Shown here piece after piece: positions 11,465-19,519 of a DNA stretch of 25,086 bases. Every line of letters starts with the position of its first letter. Position 1 is the first letter of the stretch. Under the pieces are notes generated by a model, which was not told the DNA's origin, made no database searches, and saw only the letters and a list, made by a program, of their open reading frames with translations. Origin of the DNA: a virus; the IMG/VR virus record IMGVR_UViG_3300030103_003423, positions 1 through 25,086 of that record, one strand, 5' to 3'. Position numbers and translations under genes: made by a program.

Positions 11465-11821
11465 TCAAAAAGAGTACTTAAGTCCTAATTTCGTACCATA
11501 GGTATTCACGTCATCTGTAACAACAGCGAACTCACCATAGGCATTTAACTTATCGCTTAGGTCATAACCACCACCAGCTTTGGCTGACAACCTAGTATCA
11601 GAATCTACCGTACCATTAATAAAGCTAGGGCCACCTTGTAGGTAGAACGATCCGTTTTCTCCCACGCTGTTTTCGTAGCCGATGTGAAGGTCTATTGCAT
11701 TACCACCCCACTCAGAGCCTACGTTAGTTTGATTAAATTCTGGGTTTAAATACCACTGTGAATAAGCTGGAACGCTAAGAGCTACAGACGCAGCAGATAG
11801 TGTTAAAACTTTTTTTAGCAT
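11465..11821 (-). CDS. Small outer-membrane beta-barrel-like protein
   Basis: This 118-aa protein has a clear Sec signal peptide (MLKKVLTLSAASVALSVPAYS). The mature part alternates hydrophobic and polar residues in short strands and ends with Phe (YGTKLGLKYSF), the hallmark of Gram-negative outer-membrane barrels. Strand candidates include AIDLHIGYEN, GSFYLQGGPSF, RLSAKAGGGYDL and NAYGEFAVVTD. At about 97 mature residues it could form a small barrel or part of one. It sits between a coiled-coil gene and the hairpin 11369-11430. A role in modifying the host surface, such as blocking superinfection, is possible but inferred. Confidence 0.65.
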   Translation of the reverse strand: MLKKVLTLSAASVALSVPAYSQWYLNPEFNQTNVGSEWGGNAIDLHIGYENSVGENGSFYLQGGPSFINGTVDSDTRLSAKAGGGYDLSDKLNAYGEFAVVTDDVNTYGTKLGLKYSF

Positions 11822-11839
11822 AATTTTTAAAAATTAAAG

Positions 11840-12049
11840 TTATATGCTAGTTGATTCTAAAGCTTTTTCAAGTTTAGGTGTACAAGTTTCAAACTGACTT
11901 TCTTTCTCTGCCTCTGCTCTATCTTCCAATATTGCATTAATTGCTAATGCTCTATTTTGAATATTTTTTTGTACTTGTACAGCTTCTTCGTAATTTTTCT
12001 GTAAAGTTTCCAGTTCTTGTTTTAGTTCTTCTGTTGTTTTACGAGCCAT
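11840..12049 (-). CDS. Small coiled-coil protein
   Basis: This 69-aa protein has residues 5-50 forming a continuous charged heptad pattern (TEELKQELETLQKNYEEAVQVQ, shown here only in part) and a short polar C-terminus with one Cys. There is no signal peptide or membrane segment. It lies 17 bases after the end of the tail chaperone gene and 18 bases before the beta-barrel gene. A structural spacer or scaffolding-type role is possible. No Shine-Dalgarno is seen; an AT-rich leader precedes the ATG. Confidence 0.55.
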   Translation of the reverse strand: MARKTTEELKQELETLQKNYEEAVQVQKNIQNRALAINAILEDRAEAEKESQFETCTPKLEKALESTSI

Positions 12050-12066
12050 AAATTTTTGTTTTTATT

Positions 12067-12501
12067 TTAACTAGGTTCTGTAGGCCATGCAATGTTATAT
12101 GGATCTGACTGTGTTGGTACGTCACGTAAAGCCTGTCTATAAGTCTTCCAATCATCAGACAAGGTAAGATCGCTACTAGCTCTCCAATCTGTTTTTGCTA
12201 ATAATTCATCTCTTGTTTTTCGTACAGTTTTCCATTCCTCGTTTATAAGAGCAGTTTGTTCATCTGTTGTTGTAGATTCTACCTTTACTGTATAAGCCTT
12301 CCCACTTTCAAGGTAAGCATCTACAGTTGATAACTTTTGTGTTGGTGTTGTATAGCTAATAGTTTCTATAAGTTCAACTACATTATTTGCTGTTAAAAAA
12401 TCTGTATTTGGACCAGCAGTGGTAAAACTTGTATTAGGAAATAATTCTTTAAGAGTACCAGTGCTTTTAACAGTAGTACCATCAATGATTGCGTATTTCA
12501 T
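12067..12501 (-). CDS. Phage tail assembly chaperone-like protein (fibre cassette 2)
   Basis: This 144-aa protein has a C-terminal half matching the tail-assembly-chaperone pattern I know from phage fibre genes: EEWKTVRKTRDELLAKTDW, then DWKTYRQALRDVPTQ and a final WPTEPS. Residues about 1-75 form a separate beta-rich part (MKYAIIDGTTVKSTGTLKELF). Such proteins assist folding or attachment of the neighbouring fibre. It follows the two-ORF fibre 13854-12536, and its last 60 codons share a near-identical DNA stretch with the other chaperone gene at 13890-14159. Confidence 0.7.
   Translation of the reverse strand: MKYAIIDGTTVKSTGTLKELFPNTSFTTAGPNTDFLTANNVVELIETISYTTPTQKLSTVDAYLESGKAYTVKVESTTTDEQTALINEEWKTVRKTRDELLAKTDWRASSDLTLSDDWKTYRQALRDVPTQSDPYNIAWPTEPS
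12110..12192 (-). repeat. Repeat copy A shared by the two chaperone genes
   Basis: Bases 12110-12168 are identical (59 of 59) to 13933-13991, and identity continues to 12192 with two mismatches. It encodes the region around TDWRASSDLTLSDDWKTY to RQALRDVPTQSDP. The identity includes silent sites while the flanks differ, which suggests recent duplication or gene conversion. Confidence 0.8.
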
Positions 12502-12535
12502 AATTACAAATCAATATATAAACATATTAGCTTAT

Positions 12536-13249
12536 TTAATAGTCAGTACCACCAACATAGAAATCAGAGTGTTTAGTCCACGAAGTTCCAGTTGAATTTC
12601 CTTCATATACAAAAGAACGATCCTCTAAAAGTATATTATTAGTTGTATATGCTGTAGATGAACTTGCATTAAAATTTTTACCAGATGAATTATTACTCCT
12701 ACCATGAGTACCTATTAAAACTTCAACTAATTGATTCCCTCCAAATAATGAAGGGTCGAAAAATGTTATTTCCCATACTATGCCAGGGGAACCGAGTGTT
12801 CCTGAAGTCGCTGAATTACCCTCAAATCTAATCCGATAATAAAACTGCCCTCCAGAAGTATTTTGTATATGATAAAGTCTTTGATGAGAATTATCCATAG
12901 CACCTATAAAAAATTTTGGAACATTCGGACTAGATGCGGAAAGACCAGAATACTGGGAATAACCTCCACCAAAAGTTACATAGGAATTTGATGAAACATA
13001 AGTGCTTGTATAATTAGCACCTGCTATATAAAATCCTAATCCTGTAGGAAAACTAAACTGCCGAGCAGAATCGTCTTCACTACTGTTTAATACATTAGTC
13101 CAACCGTCATATTGACCTGTAAAACTATTGTAAGTAGCGTTACCAGTATTACTATTTCCAACACGACCTGCTGTTGGAGCTTTATTTCCACTTGTAATAG
13201 AATATCCACTACTGTTACCAGCAGCAGCACGAAGTCTATGCGATCTCAT
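12536..13249 (-). CDS. Putative receptor-binding fibre tip protein
   Basis: This 237-aa protein is rich in Ser, Gly, Asn and aromatics and predicted mostly beta (QFSFPTGLGFYIAG, SNSYVTFGGGYSQYSG, FYYRIRFEGN, IVWEITFFDP). There are no membrane segments. Its ATG overlaps the stop of the preceding fibre base (ATGA at 13246-13249), so the pair probably forms one two-chain fibre, with this as the distal, host-contacting part. The start MRSHRLRAAAGNSSGYS resembles a linker segment. I cannot name the fold with confidence. Confidence 0.55.
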   Translation of the reverse strand: MRSHRLRAAAGNSSGYSITSGNKAPTAGRVGNSNTGNATYNSFTGQYDGWTNVLNSSEDDSARQFSFPTGLGFYIAGANYTSTYVSSNSYVTFGGGYSQYSGLSASSPNVPKFFIGAMDNSHQRLYHIQNTSGGQFYYRIRFEGNSATSGTLGSPGIVWEITFFDPSLFGGNQLVEVLIGTHGRSNNSSGKNFNASSSTAYTTNNILLEDRSFVYEGNSTGTSWTKHSDFYVGGTDY

Positions 13250-13854
13250 GAAAGATCTCCTACTGTTGCACCATATAACTGACTACCAACTTTAAATAAT
13301 TCTATTGCTGTAACATCAGTATTACTTAAAGTAGGGGCAGAACCGCCATTCCACTTAATAGTAGGCCAAGTTAATGTGTAATTATTTGAAGCACTTGTTT
13401 GAACTAATAAAAGCATTGATTGACCTGTAGTTAAACTATCGGTTGCAGTTCTATGGTCACTGATTGTCCAAGTCTGTACCATTCCGTTATCAGGATCTAA
13501 GGCAACAGAAGAAGCATCAGTTATAGCAAATACATTTTCATTTATAGCATCTTCAAAAACAACAGAACCTGTGAACGTACCACCTGCTAATGGCATTTTT
13601 GTTGCATCTGAGGCTGATAGCCCTGTAAGTGCTGATCCATCAATAGCGGGTAAAGCACCTGTTAAATTAGATGAAGCTAATGATCCAGAAAGGGTTGTGG
13701 CAGCACACGTTCCAGTGACACTTACACCAGTTGATGTAGTTGCCAGCTTTGCAGATCCGCTATGTTTCAAGCTGACACTGGAATCTGATGCAATAGATAC
13801 TGCGTTATTAGAGTTGGACGGATGTTGTATTTCTTCTACTTTTATTGTTGACAT
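13246..13854 (-). CDS. Tail fibre base protein (cassette 2)
   Basis: This 202-aa protein has an N-terminus (MSTIKVEEIQHPSNSNNAVSI...) paralogous to that of the 14159-15013 fibre: KVEEIQ, SDSSVSLKHSGSAKLATT, STGVSVTGTC. A repeat-like segment DGSALTGLSAS follows, then a domain ending QTWTISDHRTATDSLT...NNYTLTWPTIKW. The short N-terminal KVxxIQ module recurs in several fibres here and likely docks them to the tail. The gene is followed by an ATGA-coupled tip gene, so the fibre is split into two polypeptides here, whereas its paralogue is a single chain. Confidence 0.65.
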   Translation of the reverse strand: MSTIKVEEIQHPSNSNNAVSIASDSSVSLKHSGSAKLATTSTGVSVTGTCAATTLSGSLASSNLTGALPAIDGSALTGLSASDATKMPLAGGTFTGSVVFEDAINENVFAITDASSVALDPDNGMVQTWTISDHRTATDSLTTGQSMLLLVQTSASNNYTLTWPTIKWNGGSAPTLSNTDVTAIELFKVGSQLYGATVGDLS

Positions 13855-13889
13855 AATAATTAAAAACGCATTATTTGTATTTTACCCTT

Positions 13890-14159
13890 TTAACTAGGCT
13901 TTGTCGGCCATGTAATATTATCTGGGTCGGATTGTGTTGGTACGTCACGTAAAGCCTGTCTATAAGTCTTCCAATCATCAGACAAGGTAAGGTCACTACT
14001 AGCTCTCCAATCTGTCGCAGCTAGTTTTGCATTGCGATCTGCCCTTATAGATTTCCATTTTTGTGCAAGAATTTCGGCATCTGTGGGAAGGTTTGCATTG
14101 TATTCTACAATTTCCTCATCTGTCATTTTAATGGTGACACCATTTACGTTTTTGTACAT
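13890..14159 (-). CDS. Phage tail assembly chaperone-like protein (fibre cassette 1)
   Basis: This 89-aa protein shows the same C-terminal pattern as the chaperone at 12067-12501: KSIRADRNAKLAATDW, DWKTYRQALRDVPTQ, ITWPTKPS. Its N-terminus is short and unrelated (MYKNVNGVTIKMTDEEIVEY). It starts at a TAATG overlap with the fibre gene 14159-15013, so chaperone and fibre are co-translated as one cassette. A purine-rich AGAGAG precedes the start, one of the few ribosome sites in this region. The repeat copy B lies inside it. Confidence 0.75.
   Translation of the reverse strand: MYKNVNGVTIKMTDEEIVEYNANLPTDAEILAQKWKSIRADRNAKLAATDWRASSDLTLSDDWKTYRQALRDVPTQSDPDNITWPTKPS
13933..14015 (-). repeat. 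Repeat copy B shared by the two chaperone genes
   Basis: Partner of 12110-12192, about 1.8 kb apart in the same orientation. The first 59 bases are identical and the rest differ at two positions. The genes are unrelated upstream of the shared segment. Confidence 0.8.
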
Positions 14160-15013
14160 TAACTCTCTTTATATTTGTAAAGTAAAATTTTTGTTCCAAC
14201 ATCAAAAGTATAACCTGAACCATGAGCTACTGTTAATCTTACGCCACCAAGTTGTGTAGATGTATCATTAAAATGACCCCAAATTTGATATCGTCCAAGA
14301 TCATCTTTTGAATTCGTACCGTCTAGCTTAAACCAAACTTGATCTGCTTTTGTATTAAATTCAAATGTAAAACCCAAACCTCTAGTATTAGTATTACCAA
14401 CAGTTATAGTGTTTATTCCAGTCGTGTGGGGATTGTATTGGTTTTGATAAGATCTATTTGAAGACCCTGATGTATCTCCATATCCAATAACTCTATTATA
14501 AAAAACAATACCATTATTTAAAATGTTATTACTGCCATCCATCAAAGACATTATTACAAAGCTATCATTATTTAAAACTAATTGTCTAGCAACCATACGA
14601 TACATTGCGTTACTATCAAATCCTGTCAAATCTATCTGAGATACGGAGCTTGAAGGCTCAGTTTTTGAAACAAATTCTAATGATCCTCCACCGCCAGGTA
14701 CAGTAATTGTTTTAGAAGCTCCAGTGCCAGATGCAGTTACACCAGCACCAACAAAATTTAAAGTAGTTCCAGCAGTAGATAATGAACTGCCTTCTTCTTG
14801 TACAGTTACACCGCTAGAAATACCAGTTAATGCTGAACCGTCACCACTAAAAGCAGTGGCGGTACACGTTCCAGTAACGGTTACCCCTGTGCTTGTCGTT
14901 GTTAACTTAGCGGATGCACTGTGTTTTAAAGAGACTGAAGAATCAGACGCAAGTGATATTGCATCATCTGTACTTTGCCTTGATTGTATATCATCTACTT
15001 TTAGTGTTGACAT
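14159..15013 (-). CDS. Tail fibre protein (cassette 1)
   Basis: This 284-aa protein has an N-terminal docking-like module (MSTLKVDDIQSRQ, then SDSSVSLKHSASAKLTTT, STGVTVTGTC, GDGSALTGIS) closely related to the 13246-13854 fibre. Its C-terminal domain is beta-rich and lectin-like in composition (MYRMVARQLVLNNDSFVIM, RGLGFTFEFNTKADQVWFKLDG, SGYTFDVGTKILLYKY). The distal half is unrelated to the other fibres, as expected if the docking module is kept and the receptor-binding part is swapped. It is directly followed by its own chaperone gene. The leader has no Shine-Dalgarno but contains TTTAAGTATTATG. Confidence 0.7.
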   Translation of the reverse strand: MSTLKVDDIQSRQSTDDAISLASDSSVSLKHSASAKLTTTSTGVTVTGTCTATAFSGDGSALTGISSGVTVQEEGSSLSTAGTTLNFVGAGVTASGTGASKTITVPGGGGSLEFVSKTEPSSSVSQIDLTGFDSNAMYRMVARQLVLNNDSFVIMSLMDGSNNILNNGIVFYNRVIGYGDTSGSSNRSYQNQYNPHTTGINTITVGNTNTRGLGFTFEFNTKADQVWFKLDGTNSKDDLGRYQIWGHFNDTSTQLGGVRLTVAHGSGYTFDVGTKILLYKYKES

Positions 15014-15040
15014 AATACTTAAATGTACATTGTTTTAAGT

Positions 15041-16402
15041 TTACCCTCCTTCAAGGGTTTTTACTCTAGCTGATAACTCTTTTATAGCATTAACAAGAAT
15101 AGGTACAAGTCTTTCGTATTTCATTCCGTAGCTCATACCATCATCTGTAAGGTTAAGAATTAAAGAATCATCATTGTTCGTTCCATAGCCGTTAGCCTGT
15201 TCCACTGCAAGTGCTTCCTGTGCTAAGAAACCAATATGTAGTCTTTGTCTTTTCTTTGATCCATCTGGTATACCGTAAGGCTCTTCATCTGTTCCATACC
15301 AAGTTCTTCTATCCCATCTGTAGGTAACTGGTCTTAGTGCTTCAATCCAATCTAAACCTTTAGTAAAGTCAGTTACATCTGTTTTATCTCTTTGGTCTGA
15401 TGAAGATATTGAAGTATCTGCACAATAAAGATTAGAAATACTATTGTTACCTAAAACCACATTGTTTGAACCAGTAGTAATTGATCCTGATGGACTAGAA
15501 GAAGCACCAGCACTACTACCTATACAAACATTATTGTCACCAGTTGTTATGTCATATCCTGCTGCATAACCGAAACTTTCATTATACTGTCCAGTAGTAA
15601 GAGCATAGTTAGTATAAGCACCACACCCAGTATTATATAAACCACTTGTTAGGGTGTATAAACTAGCCCAACCAACACCAACTGAACTATTGCCTGATGA
15701 CCTAGAGAAACCTGCTCTATAACCTACAAAAACATCATAATTGCTTGTTGATACTGGGCCTGACCCCCCACTACCATCACCATATCCAGCAAATTGTCCA
15801 ATACAAGTATTATTACTACCATTCATTTTATATCCTGCATCACCACCAATAAACGTGTTATTATCACCAGACGTTAGATTATAGCCAGCATATTTACCAA
15901 AAAGTTGATTAGCACCACCACTACTAAGGACAAAACCTGCTTTATAGCCAAATATACTATTAACAGATCCAAAACTTACAACTTTGCCAGCATCAACTCC
16001 AATAATTACACTTCCACCACCAGCATTAGGATTAGGTAACAATGAACCAGCGTTAGTACCACCAAGAACATTATCGCCTGAATCAGTAGACAATCCAGCA
16101 GCCACATCTCCAAATTCCAACTGTCCTACAGCGTTATTTCCAGAGCCTGTAATGCTTTTTACTTTTAAAACTTTATCTGCTGCAATTTGATTATCTGGCA
16201 AGATCATTGTATATGACTGACCAGCACTATGATTAGGAGATTTTATCTTTACACCATGTGATTGTGCAGAGCAGTTTAACTGGAGCATTGCGTCATCTCC
16301 ACCCGCACCCTTTACTTCTAACTTACCTGTACCATTAGGAATAATTCTTACATTTCCATTACTGGTATCAGTTTGAATTTCATCAACAATAACTTTTGAC
16401 AT
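15041..16402 (-). CDS. Tail fibre with C-terminal S74 intramolecular chaperone
   Basis: This 453-aa protein has an N-terminal docking-like module (MSKVIVDEIQTDTSNG), then repeats of about 25-30 residues between roughly 115 and 325 (NNTFIGGDAGYKMNG, NNTCIGQFAGYGDG, YNTGCGAYTNYALTTG), typical of a trimeric beta-roll shaft. Residues 334-453 are a peptidase S74 chaperone: SDQRDK holds the catalytic Ser335 and Lys340, followed by WIEALRPVTYRW, IGFLAQE and a coiled-coil ending (LVNAIKELSARVKTLE). In this family the chaperone folds the trimer and then cuts itself off before Ser. The neighbouring fibres lack the domain. Confidence 0.9.
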   Translation of the reverse strand: MSKVIVDEIQTDTSNGNVRIIPNGTGKLEVKGAGGDDAMLQLNCSAQSHGVKIKSPNHSAGQSYTMILPDNQIAADKVLKVKSITGSGNNAVGQLEFGDVAAGLSTDSGDNVLGGTNAGSLLPNPNAGGGSVIIGVDAGKVVSFGSVNSIFGYKAGFVLSSGGANQLFGKYAGYNLTSGDNNTFIGGDAGYKMNGSNNTCIGQFAGYGDGSGGSGPVSTSNYDVFVGYRAGFSRSSGNSSVGVGWASLYTLTSGLYNTGCGAYTNYALTTGQYNESFGYAAGYDITTGDNNVCIGSSAGASSSPSGSITTGSNNVVLGNNSISNLYCADTSISSSDQRDKTDVTDFTKGLDWIEALRPVTYRWDRRTWYGTDEEPYGIPDGSKKRQRLHIGFLAQEALAVEQANGYGTNNDDSLILNLTDDGMSYGMKYERLVPILVNAIKELSARVKTLEGG

Positions 16403-16423
16403 AATTTTTAAATAAGAAACAAG

Positions 16424-19150
16424 TTAAACAAAGGTCATAGTAGAGTTTGCACTCACTGTTAGGGTAGCACCAGAAGCAACAATCATTGGACTAGCTGCTA
16501 CATAATTAAAGTTTGCTGTTGTAGTAAAGCTGTTATCCATTTGGTTTTCTGCTTCTACAAATAATTTTTCATTACTACTACCAACCAACCCACTAGCAGC
16601 AGCAGCCCAAGTTAACCCACCAGCATTACCTGACTGAGCAGTTAACACATAACCGTTAGTAGGTGAATTACTTACTTTTAGATTAGCTTCATCAACTACA
16701 TCATCTGCAATAGTTAAAGCAGTACTACCTGTAACTTCTCCTGTATGTGTTGCGTTTGCTGTTGGTTGATCTACCCAGCTAGTACCACCCGATCCATCTG
16801 ACTTTAAGACCTGTCCGTTAGATCCATATCCTGATGGTAAGGTGTAAGTGATATTACCAGAAAAATCAGCATGAGCAGGGGCTTTTATACTTGCATAATG
16901 AGCATTACTTACTTCACAGTAAAGACGTAACTCAGATTGTGAACCTGTATTTTTTATACCTAAAATACCACTTGATATAAACTTACTATTCATATCCAAG
17001 TCACCACCTAGTTGTGGTGTTGTATCTTCGCTTAAATTCTGTAAATAACTGGATGGTATAGAAGTTAAATATGTACTTGTATCAACGGTATAACTACCAG
17101 CACCAGTGCGTTTCATAAACCCATTGGAGGTAAAATCACCATCCATGATCGCACCAGCACTGGCAACATTAGTTGCATCTGTTACATCAGCACTTGTCTC
17201 AATACCAGATAACTTTGTCTTTTCAGCGTCAGTAAATGCATTAGTATCGCTTTCTCCCTCATACAAACTCTTGATCTCAGCACCAGTTTGATCGGCTGTT
17301 GCTGATGCCTCAATACCTGATAGTTTTGTCTGCTCTGCGTCTGTAAAAGCATTGGTATCACTATTACTTTCGTATGCTGTTTTTATTTCAGTGGCAGTCT
17401 GATCCGCAGTCGCTCCACTCTCTATTCCATCCAATTTATTATGATCTGAGTCTGTGAAAGTATTAGAATCTGAAGCTGCCTCTACTGCTGCTGCTATCTG
17501 TGCAGCCGTTATGGCTCCTGTATTACCATTAACAGATAAAACTTGATCTGTAGGAGTTAATAACTCTGTGAAATCTGCCATTGTTCCAGCAGTTCCACTG
17601 TTTCTTACATAAGATTTATTCTGATCTGATCTGACAACAATATCTCCTTCTTGGGTCGTAAGTGCTAACTGTGCAGATTCATTTGCTGCTGTCTGTACAG
17701 TGGTAAGTGCTATCTGATCGACATTAAATGTAGTACCAGATAAACTTAGACCCGTTCCAGCAGTGTAAGTTGTATCACTACTGTTAGCATCTACATAAGC
17801 TTTAACTGATTGTTGGCTAGGAACTTTGGTAGCAGAATTACTAGCCATATTATCTTCATCAAGTAAATCAGAAGATATTGAATAGTTATTAGCTGAAGTT
17901 GCTATACCACTTAACTTAGTCTTTTCAGCATCAGTAAAGGCATTTGTATCACTTTCTCCTTCGTATAAAGATTTTATTTCTGAACCTGTTTGGTCAGCAG
18001 TAGCATTATCCTCTATTGCGTTTAGCTTTGTATGATCTGCATCAGTAAATACATTAGAATCTGTAGCTGACTCTACAAGAGTTCTTATCTCACTAGCTGT
18101 CTGATCTGCGGTAGCACTAGCCTCCACCCCTGCTAATTTTGTCTTTTCTGCATCAGTGAAAGCGTTAGTATCTGAGTTGTTTTCGTAGGCAGTCTTAATC
18201 TCTGCGTCAGTTTGATCAGCAGTGGCAGAAGCTTCAATTCCATCTAGTTTACTTTTATCACTGGCTGACATAGAACCAGCAGCAGATGTTGTAGCTGCGG
18301 AAATACTTATAGCTGGAGTTGCACCACCAGAAGAGACTATAGGAGTTGTGCCTGTAACTGAAGTAACTCCACCAGCAGAACCAGATGAAGCATTTGTTAT
18401 CCTTCCCTGTGCATCAACTGTAATATTTGTGTTTGTATAACTACCAGGAGTAACAGAAGTATCAGCCAATTTAGCAGCCGTAACAACATCATCATCAATA
18501 GTAAAAGTCGAACCAGAGTTGCTTACAACAATATCTCCCTTGTCTCCATCACTGATCGCTCCGTCTGCACCATCATCTCCTGCTGGACCTTGTGGCCCTG
18601 TATCACCTTTTGGTATTACGAAATCAAATGTTGCAGCACTTGATGATCCTGAATTAGTGATAGTAGCACTTGAACCAGCAGCACCAGTAGTAACTGTCCC
18701 AACAGCAATAGTCGCAGAAGTTCCGTCATTACCAGCAGCACCAGTAGCTCCCGTATCACCTCTAGGAATTGTAAAGTTTAAAGTTGCTGCATTAGACGTT
18801 CCAGAGTTTGTTACTGACGCATTAGTTCCAGCATTTCCAGTTGTAGTAGAACCCACTGATACTGTTGCAGCAGCACCGTCAGATCCGTCATTTCCAGCAA
18901 CACCTTGTATTCCCTGACTTCCAGTATTTCCAGTATCACCTCTAGGAATCGTAAAATTTAATATAGATGCTGTTGTAGTACCGCTATTAGTAACTGTCGC
19001 AGAAGAACCAGCGTTTCCTGTGGTTACTGTACCTATAGCTACTGTTGCAGAACCTTCTCCCTGTGGCCCCTGTGCTCCGTCTGCACCTGCTGGCCCCTGC
19101 GGTCCTTGAGTAACAATTTCTACAATGGTTATAGGATTTGATGAACTCAT
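16424..19150 (-). CDS. Long repetitive tail fibre with collagen-like start
   Basis: This 908-aa protein opens with Gly-X-Y collagen-like repeats (GPQGPAGADGAQGPQGEG, residues about 12-29). Three repeats of about 48 residues follow (pattern ATVxxGxVTTGNAGSSATVTNSG...FTIPRGDTG), then two blocks of a 40-residue stalk repeat (ATADQTxxEIKTAYExNSDT, NAFTDAEKTKLSGIE). A beta-rich distal end begins near residue 700 (TPQLGGDLDMNSKFISSGILG). These are features of trimeric phage fibre shafts. The start is at an ATGA overlap with the 113-aa gene before it. It is probably the main long fibre; no S74 chaperone is present at its end. Confidence 0.85.
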   Translation of the reverse strand: MSSSNPITIVEIVTQGPQGPAGADGAQGPQGEGSATVAIGTVTTGNAGSSATVTNSGTTTASILNFTIPRGDTGNTGSQGIQGVAGNDGSDGAAATVSVGSTTTGNAGTNASVTNSGTSNAATLNFTIPRGDTGATGAAGNDGTSATIAVGTVTTGAAGSSATITNSGSSSAATFDFVIPKGDTGPQGPAGDDGADGAISDGDKGDIVVSNSGSTFTIDDDVVTAAKLADTSVTPGSYTNTNITVDAQGRITNASSGSAGGVTSVTGTTPIVSSGGATPAISISAATTSAAGSMSASDKSKLDGIEASATADQTDAEIKTAYENNSDTNAFTDAEKTKLAGVEASATADQTASEIRTLVESATDSNVFTDADHTKLNAIEDNATADQTGSEIKSLYEGESDTNAFTDAEKTKLSGIATSANNYSISSDLLDEDNMASNSATKVPSQQSVKAYVDANSSDTTYTAGTGLSLSGTTFNVDQIALTTVQTAANESAQLALTTQEGDIVVRSDQNKSYVRNSGTAGTMADFTELLTPTDQVLSVNGNTGAITAAQIAAAVEAASDSNTFTDSDHNKLDGIESGATADQTATEIKTAYESNSDTNAFTDAEQTKLSGIEASATADQTGAEIKSLYEGESDTNAFTDAEKTKLSGIETSADVTDATNVASAGAIMDGDFTSNGFMKRTGAGSYTVDTSTYLTSIPSSYLQNLSEDTTPQLGGDLDMNSKFISSGILGIKNTGSQSELRLYCEVSNAHYASIKAPAHADFSGNITYTLPSGYGSNGQVLKSDGSGGTSWVDQPTANATHTGEVTGSTALTIADDVVDEANLKVSNSPTNGYVLTAQSGNAGGLTWAAAASGLVGSSNEKLFVEAENQMDNSFTTTANFNYVAASPMIVASGATLTVSANSTMTFV
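17174..18262 (-). repeat. Stalk repeats inside the long fibre gene
   Basis: About six copies of a repeat of roughly 40 codons occur in two blocks, near 17174-17450 and 17900-18262, separated by non-repetitive sequence. The encoded core is SATADQTxxEIKTAYE followed by NSDTNAFTDAEKTKL and SGIE. Copies differ at many silent positions, so the repeat is old and kept by protein selection, although length change by recombination remains possible. Confidence 0.75.
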
Positions 19151-19488
19151 GTTGTGTAACCTTGACTTACAAATAGTGTACCTTCTAAATAATACATTTT
19201 ATCTCCACTGGGATCTGTTAACAAAACATCATATCTAAGTATATTGACAGAAAAATTAGCAGTATCAGTATCACTTAATTTTAAATCCACTGTTCCATTG
19301 GCTCTATCGGTATAAGTGACAGAAAAATCAGCAAATTTTGTACTACGATCATCGTTCCAAACCTGTGCTGCAACCGTAAACCCAGTAATGTTAACAGCCG
19401 TACCATTAGCATCTTTAAATATAAGACGCATGGGAAAGTCTGCTCTACGTTGGATCGTAAAGTTTTTAACAGCAGTTTTAGCGGTCAT
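19147..19488 (-). CDS. Small tail/baseplate-associated protein
   Basis: This 113-aa protein is all-beta in appearance: QRRADFPMRLIFKDANGTAVNITGFTVAAQVW, shown here as DFPMRLIF, VNITGFTVAAQVW, GTVDLKLSD, LRYDVLLTDPSGDKMYYLEG. The pattern is like small immunoglobulin-type or upper-baseplate adaptor proteins found before fibres in many phages. A ribosome site GAGG precedes the ATG. It overlaps the long fibre gene by ATGA, suggesting they are made in a matched ratio and that it helps attach the fibre. Confidence 0.6.
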   Translation of the reverse strand: MTAKTAVKNFTIQRRADFPMRLIFKDANGTAVNITGFTVAAQVWNDDRSTKFADFSVTYTDRANGTVDLKLSDTDTANFSVNILRYDVLLTDPSGDKMYYLEGTLFVSQGYTT

Positions 19489-19519
19489 TGTTTGAACCTC
19501 ACAAATCGAATTAACATAA

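Noticed and set aside
11363-11488. 41-aa hydrophobic plus-strand frame (MIRGVFVVIYML...)
   Set aside because: It looks like a membrane peptide but lies wholly on the inverted repeat 11369-11430, runs into the antisense barrel gene and stands against the local gene direction. It is better explained as a shadow, though not fully excluded.
18519-18917. Long plus-strand frames antisense to the fibre genes (also near 13571, 14724, 18222, 20136)
   Set aside because: Pro/Val/Ala-rich shadows produced by the repetitive Gly/Ser/Thr codons of the fibre genes.
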